Of a stretch of 64,000 bases of DNA, positions 18,290 through 26,973 are shown in pieces. The stretch is from Spirochaetota bacterium. GTDB lineage: Bacteria > Spirochaetota > Spirochaetia > Treponematales > UBA12059. Within the stretch, counting starts at the first letter, position 1; every line of letters begins with the position of its first letter. Under the pieces are notes generated by a model. That model was not told where the DNA came from, made no database searches, and saw only the letters and a list, made by a program, of their open reading frames with translations. The stretch covers positions 17,908 to 81,907 of the forward strand of contig JAKPPT010000070.1 of NCBI GenBank assembly GCA_029547205.1, given 5' to 3'. The position numbers were made by a program, and so were the translations under genes.

Positions 18290-19915
18290 ATGAATATCGA
18301 TTCAACCACCAAATTCAGACATGACTCTCAGACCTTTCTAAATCATATTCTTGGTTACATTAGTATTATAGAACAGGAACTACCTGAAGAAGCTACACCC
18401 CTGCAGTCCATTGTTAAAGAATTGTACACAGCTGGTACCAGGCTCAAAGAACACTATTTTGCATTCTATGCACTGGTTGAATCAAATGCAGACAGTAATA
18501 AAATCCAGTACGCTGTGGAAACTATCAATGGTGTTTTTTTTAGTCTGCTTAAAGCTGCACAGCTGGTACGGACAAAAAGCTTTCTCTATCCGGAAATACA
18601 AGACGATACCCAACGCATTCTTGACTCTGCAAACAGATTATATGAGTTAACTACTACTCTGAGTCAAAATCTTGTTTCAGGCAGTACAGTTGCTGCTCCT
18701 TCAAAATTTTTTATTCCTAAAGCAGCTAAAAAAGAAACTCACCATGGCAGATTTCTTATCATTGATGACGACCCCATTAACCTGGAACTGTTATCACAAC
18801 ACCTGGAACGACAGGGCCACATAACGTGTCAGGCCCAAAATGCATCAGATGCCTTAAATATTCTGAAAAAAGCTCCATTTGACATAATATTACTCGATTT
18901 GATGCTCCCTGGATCGATGAACGGGCTGCAATTGCTCGAGTTTTTAAAAACTGATGAGCACCTGAGAGATATTGCGGTGATTGTCATTTCGTCTTTGGAA
19001 GATCCGGAAGTAATTGCAGGAAGCATTGAACTGGGTGCCGATGATTTCATGCCTAGAAATTTTGACCAAAATCTACTCAAAGCCCGCATCAACAATATTC
19101 TTGAAAAAAAAGAATATAAAAAACAGAGTGACAAAGTTTTAAAACAACTCATGGAAACACAAGCAAAGCTCGCTGCAGAGCTTCGAGATGCAGCAAGTTA
19201 TGTTCATTCTATTCTACCAAGACGCAGCACCTGGAAACATGTTCGCGCAGACTGGGTCTTTATCCCTTCACTCAGTTTAGGCGGTGATAGCTTTTATTAC
19301 CAACCAATTGATACTGACAATTTTATGCTATTTTTAATAGATGTTTCCGGGCATGGTATCGAAGCTGCTTTATTGTCAATTACTATTATGAACATTCTCC
19401 GCAGCCATGCATTGGGAAACGTAAATTTCAAAGAACCTGCAAGCGTCTTATCGTCTCTCAATAGCAGTTTTAGACTTGAAGAACAAAACAATATGTTTTT
19501 CACAATCTGGTATGGGGTTTATAATGCCAGTACCCGAACATTACAGTATGCTACCGGAGGTTCTCCTCCAGCTATTCTCGTAAAACCTGATAGTACCCAT
19601 CAGGAACTGTCAACAGACGGTGTGATCATTGGTGTTGATGAACAAGCTCATTTTAGTGAAAATTCTATCGTTATTGAATCAGGATCAACGCTTTTTCTTT
19701 TTAGTGACGGCATCTATGAAGTACATACACATGATAAAAACTTACTAGAATGGAACGAGTTTATTGATATATTAAAAGAAGAAGCAAATTCTTGCTGCCT
19801 CAATCCTTGTAAAGAATCGCGAGCACGAGAAATTATTACTGCTGTTCGCTCTCGAATGAAAAATTCTACGTTTGATGACGATGTTTCACTCATGGAGTTT
19901 TCTTTCTATGACTGA
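18290..19915 (+). CDS. Response regulator with SpoIIE/RsbU-type PP2C phosphatase
   Basis: 541 residues. Residues about 8-75 look like a HisKA dimerisation helix (RHDSQTFLNHILGYISIIEQ) without a kinase core. A receiver spans about 148-265, with DDD pocket, phosphoacceptor Asp near 203 in ILLDLMLPG, but MPRNFD where the conserved Lys-Pro normally sits. A coiled coil follows, then a SpoIIE-type PP2C domain (SLGGDSFYY, DVSGHGIEAALL, FSDGIYE, DDDVSLM), with metal-binding aspartates intact. It should dephosphorylate a phosphoprotein, possibly an anti-sigma antagonist, when the receiver is triggered. It overlaps pyrC by eight bases. A TAGT word copy (agctggtacc) lies in the N-domain. Confidence 0.9.
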   Translation: MNIDSTTKFRHDSQTFLNHILGYISIIEQELPEEATPLQSIVKELYTAGTRLKEHYFAFYALVESNADSNKIQYAVETINGVFFSLLKAAQLVRTKSFLYPEIQDDTQRILDSANRLYELTTTLSQNLVSGSTVAAPSKFFIPKAAKKETHHGRFLIIDDDPINLELLSQHLERQGHITCQAQNASDALNILKKAPFDIILLDLMLPGSMNGLQLLEFLKTDEHLRDIAVIVISSLEDPEVIAGSIELGADDFMPRNFDQNLLKARINNILEKKEYKKQSDKVLKQLMETQAKLAAELRDAASYVHSILPRRSTWKHVRADWVFIPSLSLGGDSFYYQPIDTDNFMLFLIDVSGHGIEAALLSITIMNILRSHALGNVNFKEPASVLSSLNSSFRLEEQNNMFFTIWYGVYNASTRTLQYATGGSPPAILVKPDSTHQELSTDGVIIGVDEQAHFSENSIVIESGSTLFLFSDGIYEVHTHDKNLLEWNEFIDILKEEANSCCLNPCKESRAREIITAVRSRMKNSTFDDDVSLMEFSFYD

Positions 19916-20918
19916 ATTAACCATAAAGCAACCATCAGATTTCCATGTCCATCTTCGACAGGGAGATGAACTTGAAGCATATACAGTACAAACAGCAAAA
20001 CATTTTGAAAATATCCTTGTCATGCCTAATACAAAACCGCCCATAACAACTGCAGAAAGACTTACTGCATACCACAACGCAATTCAAGCTATTCTCGTCA
20101 AGCATGCTATTGATTGCAGGATTTTTATGGCTTTTAAGCTGGTACCAGGTATGGGGGAGCGAGCTGTACTGGATTGCATCAGGGCGGGAGCGCTTATCGG
20201 TAAATACTATCCCTCAGGTTCAACAACAAATGCTGAGGATGGACCAACTCATCCATCAGATATTAAAGAAGAACTCCGGACACTGGAACAGGCGCAGGGC
20301 ATACTCTCAATCCATGCAGAATCCCCTACCAGTCCTGAGTTTTTGAAGGAAAGAGATTTTCTTAGCACTATCGAATATATTCTGGAACGGTATCCGAAAT
20401 TGCGTATTGTTATAGAACATCTTTCGACAGCTGGTACCGTTGATGCAGTTTTGGGATGGCCGGACCGCGTAGCTGGTACCATTACAGCACATCATCTAAG
20501 ATACACAGTTGATGATCTTTTAACTGATGGAATCGACAGTAGTCTATACTGCAAGCCTATTTTAAAAACGGAACATGACCGAAAAGCACTCATTAGTGCA
20601 GCAATTTCAGGTAATCCGAAGTTTTTCTTTGGTTCCGATAGTGCCCCCCACCCCTTCGAAAAAAAACATATATTTCCTGTTCCTGCAGGAGCCTATACAG
20701 CACCGGTAAGATTATCACTACTGGCTGAAGTTTTTGAAGAAAATGATGCTCTTCACATGCTAGAATACTTTACCAGTACAGCTGGTACCGCTTGGTATGG
20801 AATAAGCAGTTCAAACTCATATATAACATTGATAAAAAAACCCTGGAAAGTTCCAGATTGTATAGACGGAGCATTTCCAGTTGCACATGGAAGAACTCTT
20901 CAATGGCAAATAGTATGA
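19908..20918 (+). CDS. pyrC: Dihydroorotase, PyrC class II
   Basis: About 336 residues of the amidohydrolase fold; it interconverts carbamoyl aspartate and dihydroorotate in pyrimidine synthesis. Zinc ligands are visible: DFHVHLRQG (HxH), a carboxylated-Lys region GALIGKYYP, ILSIHAESP, VIEHLSTA and GSDSAPHP. The start overlaps the phosphatase gene in an ATGACTGA arrangement; the longer frame start at 19872 belongs to the upstream gene. Several GGTACC cores lie in the gene (near 20138, 20430, 20475, 20782), read as LVPG or AGT, mostly where the protein could tolerate change. The 3' end overlaps the convergent DUF1848 gene by 19 bp. Confidence 0.93.
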   Translation: MTELTIKQPSDFHVHLRQGDELEAYTVQTAKHFENILVMPNTKPPITTAERLTAYHNAIQAILVKHAIDCRIFMAFKLVPGMGERAVLDCIRAGALIGKYYPSGSTTNAEDGPTHPSDIKEELRTLEQAQGILSIHAESPTSPEFLKERDFLSTIEYILERYPKLRIVIEHLSTAGTVDAVLGWPDRVAGTITAHHLRYTVDDLLTDGIDSSLYCKPILKTEHDRKALISAAISGNPKFFFGSDSAPHPFEKKHIFPVPAGAYTAPVRLSLLAEVFEENDALHMLEYFTSTAGTAWYGISSSNSYITLIKKPWKVPDCIDGAFPVAHGRTLQWQIV

Positions 20919-21934
20919 TTTTGATTGATACCCAAACACGGACTATCTTCATGTTGCGGGAAAGGTTTTAATTTTCCTTTTGCATAACAATACTTACACC
21001 CATGCCCGCATGTATAATATGCTCCAATATCAATGCTCTTTACACACAGACAGTTATTTCGTTGGTTTTTATCTTTTTTGATTTTTTCATATAACACAGA
21101 ATCGTTTTTCACCTGGTACAGAGACTCATTTTTTTTATCCCTGCCATTTCTGAACACCTCATATTTGCACACCTGGTACATAGATTTAATAGATTCGTGC
21201 ACAGATTCATTTTTATTCTCAAATCCCTGCTGAAGTCTTACTAGAGCAATCCTGTTGATATCAATACAAGCGCCATGCTGAATCGCCACGTTATCTAAAT
21301 CCAGAAGTTCTGAACAGGTTTGTAAAGTAATACCATATTTTTTTGCTATTGCTGCTAAATTTTCAGAAAAAGAATTTATCTCACACATAGGAATATTTTG
21401 CAGAGGATCCCATGCATTCAATTTTGGATTGTAAATATCAAAAAAGCTGATGATACATGTATCGACATAACTACTAAGAGCTGAGGCAATTGTTTCAAAA
21501 TTATGATAATGCCATTGAAATGAAAAATGATCAGTAATAATAATTGGATCGTAACGCCATACTATGGCGTAGCTCCCTATGCCATAATTATATATTTTTT
21601 TTATCGCCGATATTATAAATTCTTTATTTGGCACATTTGGTTCGATATCGTTTCCATATCCAGTTATTGTTATTAAAAAGTAATGTGGGTATTTTATTAT
21701 ATGATTATAAAAATCAAGTAAAGGTGCAGGATTTTTTGTCCAGAATACAAAGCAAAAAACATCATCTGTTTTCAGGCTCACCAGTTTTTTCTGATTTAAA
21801 TTATAAGGATTTCTGACAATTACAGAACCCTCGGAAAGGCGTTTCTCAAACCAGGATGCAAAAAATGCTGGAATATCTGTCCTTCTGCTAGCGCTGATAA
21901 TATTTGGCAAATGATCAGTTTGATCTCTTAACAC
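20900..21934 (-). CDS. DUF1848 family protein (Cys-rich, radical-SAM-like)
   Basis: 344 residues. The N-terminus NIISASRRTDIPAFF, FCFVFWTKNPAPLL, and VWRYDPIIIT match my memory of the DUF1848 family. Near the C-terminus a cysteine set (CLCVKSIDIGAYYTCGHGCKYCYA) looks like an Fe-S cluster site. The function of the family is not established; an Fe-S enzyme is likely. The start is a GTG without a clear ribosome binding site. Two copies of the dispersed word fall in the gene (near 21113 and 21172) and read YQV. The first 23 residues may include a short non-native extension. Confidence 0.8.
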   Translation of the reverse strand: MLRDQTDHLPNIISASRRTDIPAFFASWFEKRLSEGSVIVRNPYNLNQKKLVSLKTDDVFCFVFWTKNPAPLLDFYNHIIKYPHYFLITITGYGNDIEPNVPNKEFIISAIKKIYNYGIGSYAIVWRYDPIIITDHFSFQWHYHNFETIASALSSYVDTCIISFFDIYNPKLNAWDPLQNIPMCEINSFSENLAAIAKKYGITLQTCSELLDLDNVAIQHGACIDINRIALVRLQQGFENKNESVHESIKSMYQVCKYEVFRNGRDKKNESLYQVKNDSVLYEKIKKDKNQRNNCLCVKSIDIGAYYTCGHGCKYCYAKGKLKPFPQHEDSPCLGINQNHTICH

Positions 21935-22079
21935 GAATATAGTGTAACCAAAATAAACGTATTATTGCAATTGGTTCTAAATTTGGTTTACAAATTACAA
22001 CACTATATCAATAAACTGAAAAATCTTTTATTTCCTGATTTGATTATATACTTAAAAATCAAAGTTACTGTTTCAGGAA

Positions 22080-22607
22080 TCAATCAAACTGATATCCACA
22101 TATATGATACTTTTCATAAATCCTGCGCATTTCTATACTGATATCACTTATAAATAAACTCATTTTTCGTTCATAAAAAGCAATACTGCTCCAGAACCAA
22201 TCAATTGGACTTTTTACCAAATTTGCTGTAACTGGATTTTTAGCAATATAACGAAACGTACTCTCAATATCCACCAGTGTCCTAAGTGGCCTTGAATAAT
22301 ATCTACTTTCCCAAACATGACCACTCTGTTTAAAACGTTTATTAAAACGTTTTGCAAAAGTCATTAAAAGACGATGCATGATGCCTGGTAAATCTTTGGC
22401 ATTTCGAGGTTTTACAATCAAATGGACATGGTTATTCATAATTGTAAAACACTCAATTTTACATTTATAAATAAGTTGCACTTTTTTCATTACTTCAATA
22501 AACATTCGCTTTGCTTCAGTATTATCAAAATAAAATAACCTATTGTTAATCCGAACCGTAACATGATATGGAACCCCCTCAATAAGCTCTCTCCTCACCC
22601 GACCCAT
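22080..22607 (-). CDS. RAYT: REP-associated tyrosine (Y1/HUH) transposase
   Basis: 175 residues of the Y1_Tnp/TnpA_REP family: GVPYHVTVRINNRLFYFD at the start, the HUH histidine pair in NNHVHLIVKP, and GHVWESRYYSRPL. The likely catalytic tyrosine is in FRYIAKNPVTANLV. These single-strand nucleases are domesticated relatives of IS200/IS605 transposases that act on REP palindromes in the same genome. No IS ends flank it, and CCTGGTAC words lie within a few hundred bases downstream of its start (22768 onward), which makes it a candidate handler of that repeat; this link is inference. AGGTAGAAA precedes the ATG as a modest binding site. Confidence 0.9.
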   Translation of the reverse strand: MGRVRRELIEGVPYHVTVRINNRLFYFDNTEAKRMFIEVMKKVQLIYKCKIECFTIMNNHVHLIVKPRNAKDLPGIMHRLLMTFAKRFNKRFKQSGHVWESRYYSRPLRTLVDIESTFRYIAKNPVTANLVKSPIDWFWSSIAFYERKMSLFISDISIEMRRIYEKYHICGYQFD

Positions 22608-23270
22608 TTTCTACCTCCACATGTCTATTGAAAATAGTTTTATTTTTTCTTAATACATCTAACAAGCGAACATGTGTTATTGCATGCAGAAAATAAGAAT
22701 TTTTATCATTAAATCAAATTTTGATTGAAAACATCATTGGTAAGAGCTTTTTAGACACCTTCTCAGACACCTGGTACAAAAAATATTCTATTTATTGAAA
22801 TATCATGTATCAAAGCTCCAATTTTTAATTGCTAGACTCAGCCGCGTATATGAATCCATTACACCTGGTACAGAGAAATGATTGACTTTTGATTGACTTT
22901 CGCGCTTTATCCTTTAATAACACATGAAACTTACATCTTTACAATTAAATCTTTGTAGATACTCATCCGTTAGAACACCTGGTACAAAAAAGCGCCTGGT
23001 ACAAAAAAGCGGGTACATAAAAAGCGCATAAATAATCAACTAAACAGACAATCATTCATATTCAAGGGTATTTTTTTCAGATATGGGGCAAGTAATTTAA
23101 CAAAAGATAGTTTGAGTGAGCATAATTTTAACACCTGGTACTTATAAATCATGGTACTGGTACTTATAAATCAAGGTACGTACAAATCACGGTACCACGG
23201 CGTCATAAGTATTTATTCTTATTTGTATGTATTTATTCTTATTTGTATATATTTATTTTTATTTGTATGC
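22608..23270. repeat. Repeat-rich gap between RAYT and hydrolase relic
   Basis: No gene seen. At least six CCTGGTAC words lie here (near 22768, 22861, 22976, 22990, 23132 and the TGGTACTT group at 23150-23190). Some are followed by A-runs and reiterate GCGCCTGGTACAAAAAAGCG. The final 60 bp reiterate TATTTATTCTTATTTGTATG three times. Confidence 0.75.
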
Positions 23271-24010
23271 CTACTGAAGACTTTTCAGAAAATCAACAGT
23301 TGCTTGCGCTGTTTCCATGAATTGTTCTTCTTGGCTTATAAGCGCTGGTTTATCTCCTGGTTGAGAACCATAATCAGCAAACTGTCCATGATTTCCTCCC
23401 TGGATGATGTGAAAAACCGTATCAGCTGGTTGATAACGCTTGTGTTCTTCAATTTTTTTCCCGTTATCAAGGCCTCCATCCTGTGTGCCATAGATTGATA
23501 ACATTTTAATCCCACTTCCTAAGAGTCTATCATCAGCCGGATATGAAGCCCAAAACACAACTGCACGTATTTGTGGATGTTTTGCTGCAAACCAGGCTGA
23601 GGCTACACCACCTAGAGAGTGCCACCCGTAGTCCAGATTTTTATATGAGGATATTCCTCTAGAAATCGAGCACCTGCATCGACATCAAAAAAAGCAAGAT
23701 CAAGTTTTACTCGAACAAGTACAACAAAAATGCCTTCTGCAGCAATCCTGTGTAAAATTGGTGCATAAGAACGAAAATCAACATGTCCGCCTGGATAAAA
23801 AATGAAACCTATTTCTGATTTATTTTCAATTGTTTCAAATGTAATGTATTGTTTTGTCTCGACAACATTAACTTTGTCATCCGACTTGAGTGAATTCAAT
23901 GCAACTTCACGTGCCATACTTGGATTTTTCGCCCAAATAAAAAAAATAGAAGTTCCCAGAACTAACAAGCTAAGAATAGCAAATCCGGTAATTTTAAGAA
24001 TTTTTTTCAT
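23271..24010 (-). pseudogene. Alpha/beta hydrolase, one-base frameshift at the nucleophile elbow
   Basis: The N-terminal part (23612-24010) begins MKKILKITGFAILSLLVLG, a signal anchor, and includes FIFYPGGHVDFRSYAPIL. The reading stops in GGTL. In the next frame the sequence continues GHSLGGVASAWFAAKHPQ, then VFWASYPADDRLL and the rest of an alpha/beta hydrolase to 23271, including the GGNHGQF catalytic His. Only one missing base at about 23621-23625, within the GxSxG motif, separates the halves. It is either a recent null mutation or an assembly error. Function when intact: a membrane-anchored esterase or lipase-like enzyme. Confidence 0.85.
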
Positions 24011-24527
24011 ACCATGCTCCGCAAAAAGATCAAATAAAATATATGTAATTTTTAAAGTATAAGCAACGAATTACACGTTTAACATCCGGTACACATTTAG
24101 CACTACCTTAAGATTACCTTAAGATTGACACCTGGTACGTAAAGATACCCCTCTACCTTAAGATTACCTTAAGATTGACACCTGGTACGTAAAGATACCC
24201 CTGGTACGTAAAGATACCCGTAAAGATACCGGCACACAAAGTGATACCTCAAGACTAAATCAAAACTTCCCACTATATGAAGCTAAACCTAGTTCATAAA
24301 GATATTCCCATCATGGATACTTCTTATAATAACACCTGGTACATATTGGTTTGGTACATATTGGTTTCCATATTGGTTTCTCTGGTACATATTGGTTTCC
24401 TGGTACGCATAGATTTGGTACGCATAGGGTAACCTGGTACGTAAAGGGAACATGAAGTAATAAAATGTAAGCCCATTGATGCTTATGAAATGTCATGCCC
24501 ATGAGAAAAAATATGACAAGGGTTAGT
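24011..24527. repeat. Repeat-rich gap with 50-bp tandem duplication
   Basis: Units 24104-24153 and 24154-24203 are near-identical, each containing TACCTTAAGATTACC and one GACACCTGGTACGTAAAG. Truncated TGGTACGTAAAGATACC copies follow. At 24332-24445 a second set reiterates GGTACATATTGGTTT and GGTACGCATAG. No gene is seen. Confidence 0.8.
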
Positions 24528-24670
24528 TAGTGTCATGAAAATTGTGAAAATGCTGTTCTGATTACTTCTTAATTTGATTTTTTGAAGAAAATACCATATA
24601 TAGTGCCGAATATTAAAGATAACTACTAAATATTCTGGATATAGTTTTACGCATAAGAATCGTGACACTA
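24528..24670. mobile_element. MITE copy 2 (143 bp)
   Basis: The left end TAGTGTCATGAAAATTGTGA and right end ATCGTGACACTA are inverted repeats of the same family as copy 1, with which it shares AATGCT, TTAATTTGATTTTT and ACTACTAAATATT in the interior. Non-coding. Confidence 0.8.
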
Positions 24671-24930
24671 ATCAAGGGTTGCCCATGAAGCATAAAGCCG
24701 GGTCCATTCATGGAAAAATGACGTCTGGCTCATTTGAAATTCCCAGACGTAGGTGCAGCAAAAGGATAAAAACGTGCTGGACGCATGTGAGGTACATAGT
24801 GTAGCTACCCATATACCATAATCACTTGCAATATAGACGTGCTGGGCGCATGTGAGGTACAAAGCCCGGTCCATTAAAGAAAAAGTGATAAGTGAAGCTC
24901 AAGAAACGCCCTGCTAACCGCGGTAACAGT
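24671..24930. repeat. Gap downstream of flaB with short direct repeats
   Basis: GACGTGCTGGGCGCATGTGAGGTAC-type segments occur twice (near 24771 and 24836). AAAGCCGGGTCCATT and AAAGCCCGGTCCATT also occur twice (near 24697 and 24860). No gene is seen. Confidence 0.55.
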
Positions 24931-24965
24931 AAAAATATAAAAAAAGGCGCTCGAAAGCGCCTTTT
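24931..24965 (-). terminator. Rho-independent terminator of flaB
   Basis: AAAAGGCGCTTTCGAGCGCC on the minus strand is a near-perfect stem with a small loop followed by TTTTTTTATATTTTT, 20 bp past the flaB stop codon. Confidence 0.9.
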
Positions 24966-24985
24966 GGTTTGTAGGTGATACGTTT

Positions 24986-25846
24986 TTACTGTAGTAACTG
25001 TAAAACCTGTTGTGTTTTTTGATTTGCTTGAGCGAGCATTGCATTGCCTGCCTGAGCAAGAATTCTGTTCTTGGTAAACTCAACCATTTCGCTTGCCATA
25101 TCTGAATCACGAATGCGACTCTCTGCTGCCTGCAAGTTCTCTGCACCAACATCGATACCGCGAATAGCATGTTCAAGCCTGTTCTGGTAAGCACCAAGGT
25201 CTGCACGCTGCTTGTTTACTTTTTTGAGTGCTGCGTCAAGAACACCAATTGAACGGTTTGCATTATCGGGACTTGAAAGTGTAAGAATTGAATCATCTCC
25301 AACATTCTTTACACCAAGTGCTTTAGATGTCATCGTTCCAATGTACACGCGTTCACGCTGATCCATATTGGCACCAATATGGAACCACATTGAACCGGTA
25401 ATGACATTCTCGCCTGTTTCACGTGCAAATCGTCCTGTAAGCATATTCAAACCATTGAACTGAGCATGGCTTGCAATACGGTCAATTTCATCAACAAGCT
25501 GTGATACTTCGACCTGGATCTGCATGCGATCTTCTGCTGTATAGATACCGTTCGAAGCCTGGACTGCAAGCTCTCGAAGGCGCTGAATGATATCTTGTGT
25601 TGACTGGAGGTAACCCTCAGCAGTCTGGATAAACGAGATGCCATCAAGAGCATTTTTGGAAGCCCGCTGCAGACCACGAATCTGGGACCGCATCTTTTCC
25701 GACACTGCAAGACCGGAAGCATCATCTCCTGCGCGGTTAATGCGCATACCAGAAGATAACTTCTCCATGTTCTTGTCTACATTGAGGTTAGTAACTCCCA
25801 ATGAACGATTTGCAAACATTGCACTCAGGTTGTGATTAATGATCAT
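24986..25846 (-). CDS. flaB: Flagellin core protein FlaB
   Basis: 286 residues, the usual size of spirochete FlaB, which builds the core of periplasmic flagella. The N-terminal domain ([34 protein letters not shown]) and the C-terminal domain ([40 protein letters not shown]) are both intact, with only a short middle and no D2/D3 domains. AAAGGAGACAGGT gives a strong ribosome binding site. It is monocistronic, with a sigma-28-like promoter at 26017-26043 and its own terminator. No dispersed word falls in the gene. An ordinary, probably highly expressed copy. Confidence 0.97.
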   Translation of the reverse strand: MIINHNLSAMFANRSLGVTNLNVDKNMEKLSSGMRINRAGDDASGLAVSEKMRSQIRGLQRASKNALDGISFIQTAEGYLQSTQDIIQRLRELAVQASNGIYTAEDRMQIQVEVSQLVDEIDRIASHAQFNGLNMLTGRFARETGENVITGSMWFHIGANMDQRERVYIGTMTSKALGVKNVGDDSILTLSSPDNANRSIGVLDAALKKVNKQRADLGAYQNRLEHAIRGIDVGAENLQAAESRIRDSDMASEMVEFTKNRILAQAGNAMLAQANQKTQQVLQLLQ

Positions 25847-26016
25847 ACCTGTCTCCTTTCCTTGAGCTCATAGCGGGTATATATTCCGCCCGGCATCCTT
25901 GCCGATGTAATTCTCTATTGTAAGGCTGGTAATGTAAGTACCACCTAAAACCTATGAGGGATTTCCCCTTTAGAGAACCGCGCGCACCGTCCCTTAAGGG
26001 GTATTCCTCATTACTT

Positions 26017-26043
26017 GTATCGGTAAGCAAAAAGTGGACTTTA
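26017..26043 (-). promoter_or_regulatory. Sigma-28 (FliA)-type promoter of flaB
   Basis: On the minus strand TAAA, 15 bases, then ACCGATAC, against the consensus TAAA-N15-GCCGATAA (10 of 12 matches). It predicts a leader of about 165 nt before the flaB start, long enough for post-transcriptional control. Confidence 0.7.
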
Positions 26044-26075
26044 GAAAAACAGTTCAATTTTGAAAAAAATTTGTC

Positions 26076-26104
26076 TTGACGCCTTCGACAAAGCATGGTA
26101 TGTT
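26076..26104 (+). promoter_or_regulatory. Sigma-70 promoter of tatD
   Basis: TTGACG, a 17-base spacer and TATGTT lie about 50 bp before the tatD ATG. This is divergent from the flaB promoter with only 30 bp between them. Confidence 0.65.
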
Positions 26105-26151
26105 AAAAATAACCTATAAAGGCCTACCATCACTCTTTTTGGAAGATAAAT

Positions 26152-26925
26152 ATGAGATTTTTTGATACTCATGCCCATATCGGGCTTATATTTGATGACC
26201 CGATTGAACAACATGTTGTATGTCAGCGTGCTGCACAGGCAGATGTTAAACACATTGTAAGCATCAGCAATAGCATTATTGATTTTTTTACTATCTATGA
26301 GAACCTTAAAATTGAGAGCAACGTATGCTTTGCAGCAGGAATTTCTCCATCTGAAGTAAACAATCTCCCAAAAGATTGGCAACTCAAGGTTGAAAATGCA
26401 CTGAAACTTCCCAATATTGTTGCTCTTGGGGAAATTGGACTGGATTATTTCCATAAATTCGGGGATAAAAATCGTCAGGTTGAACTATTTATCAGCCAGC
26501 TTGACATTGCAATTCATCACAACCTTCCAGTCATCATTCATAATCGCGATGCCGGCAATGATGTTCTCGATGTGCTTCGAGATAGATTACCTGCCCGTGG
26601 TGGTGTGTTACACTGCTATTCTGAAAATGCTGAATATGCTAAAAAGGCTCTTGACCTCAACTTGTATTTCTCGTTTGCTGGTAATCTCACGTACCGAAAC
26701 GCACGAAATCTCCATGAAACCGTTCAAGTTTTGCCGCTTGATAGAATACTTGTAGAATCAGAGGCTCCGTTCATGGTACCAGCTGAGTATCGCAATCGTA
26801 GGAACAAACCTGAATATATTCATTCAACGGTAGAAGCCCTTGCAGAACTAATTGATAAACCATATGAAGAAGTTGCTGAAGCTGTTTATCAAAATGCCTG
26901 TAAGTTTTTTGGCATTTCAGACTAA
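26152..26925 (+). CDS. tatD: TatD-family metal-dependent DNase
   Basis: 257 residues of the TatD amidohydrolase family, 3'-5' exonucleases involved in DNA repair or turnover. Metal sites are visible: DTHAHI near the start, ALGEIGLDYF with the bridging Glu, PVIIHNRDA, LHCYSE and LVESEAPFMVP (normally ETDAP; here the Asp is Glu-Ala). The C-terminus VYQNACKFFGI is typical. It is preceded by a recognisable promoter and TTTTTGGAAG. dus follows on the same strand after 48 bp, a likely two-gene unit. Confidence 0.93.
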   Translation: MRFFDTHAHIGLIFDDPIEQHVVCQRAAQADVKHIVSISNSIIDFFTIYENLKIESNVCFAAGISPSEVNNLPKDWQLKVENALKLPNIVALGEIGLDYFHKFGDKNRQVELFISQLDIAIHHNLPVIIHNRDAGNDVLDVLRDRLPARGGVLHCYSENAEYAKKALDLNLYFSFAGNLTYRNARNLHETVQVLPLDRILVESEAPFMVPAEYRNRRNKPEYIHSTVEALAELIDKPYEEVAEAVYQNACKFFGISD

Positions 26926-26973
26926 CATTCAGTGAACAGCTATAAAATTTGATTTGCGCGTTGAAACAAAGCT

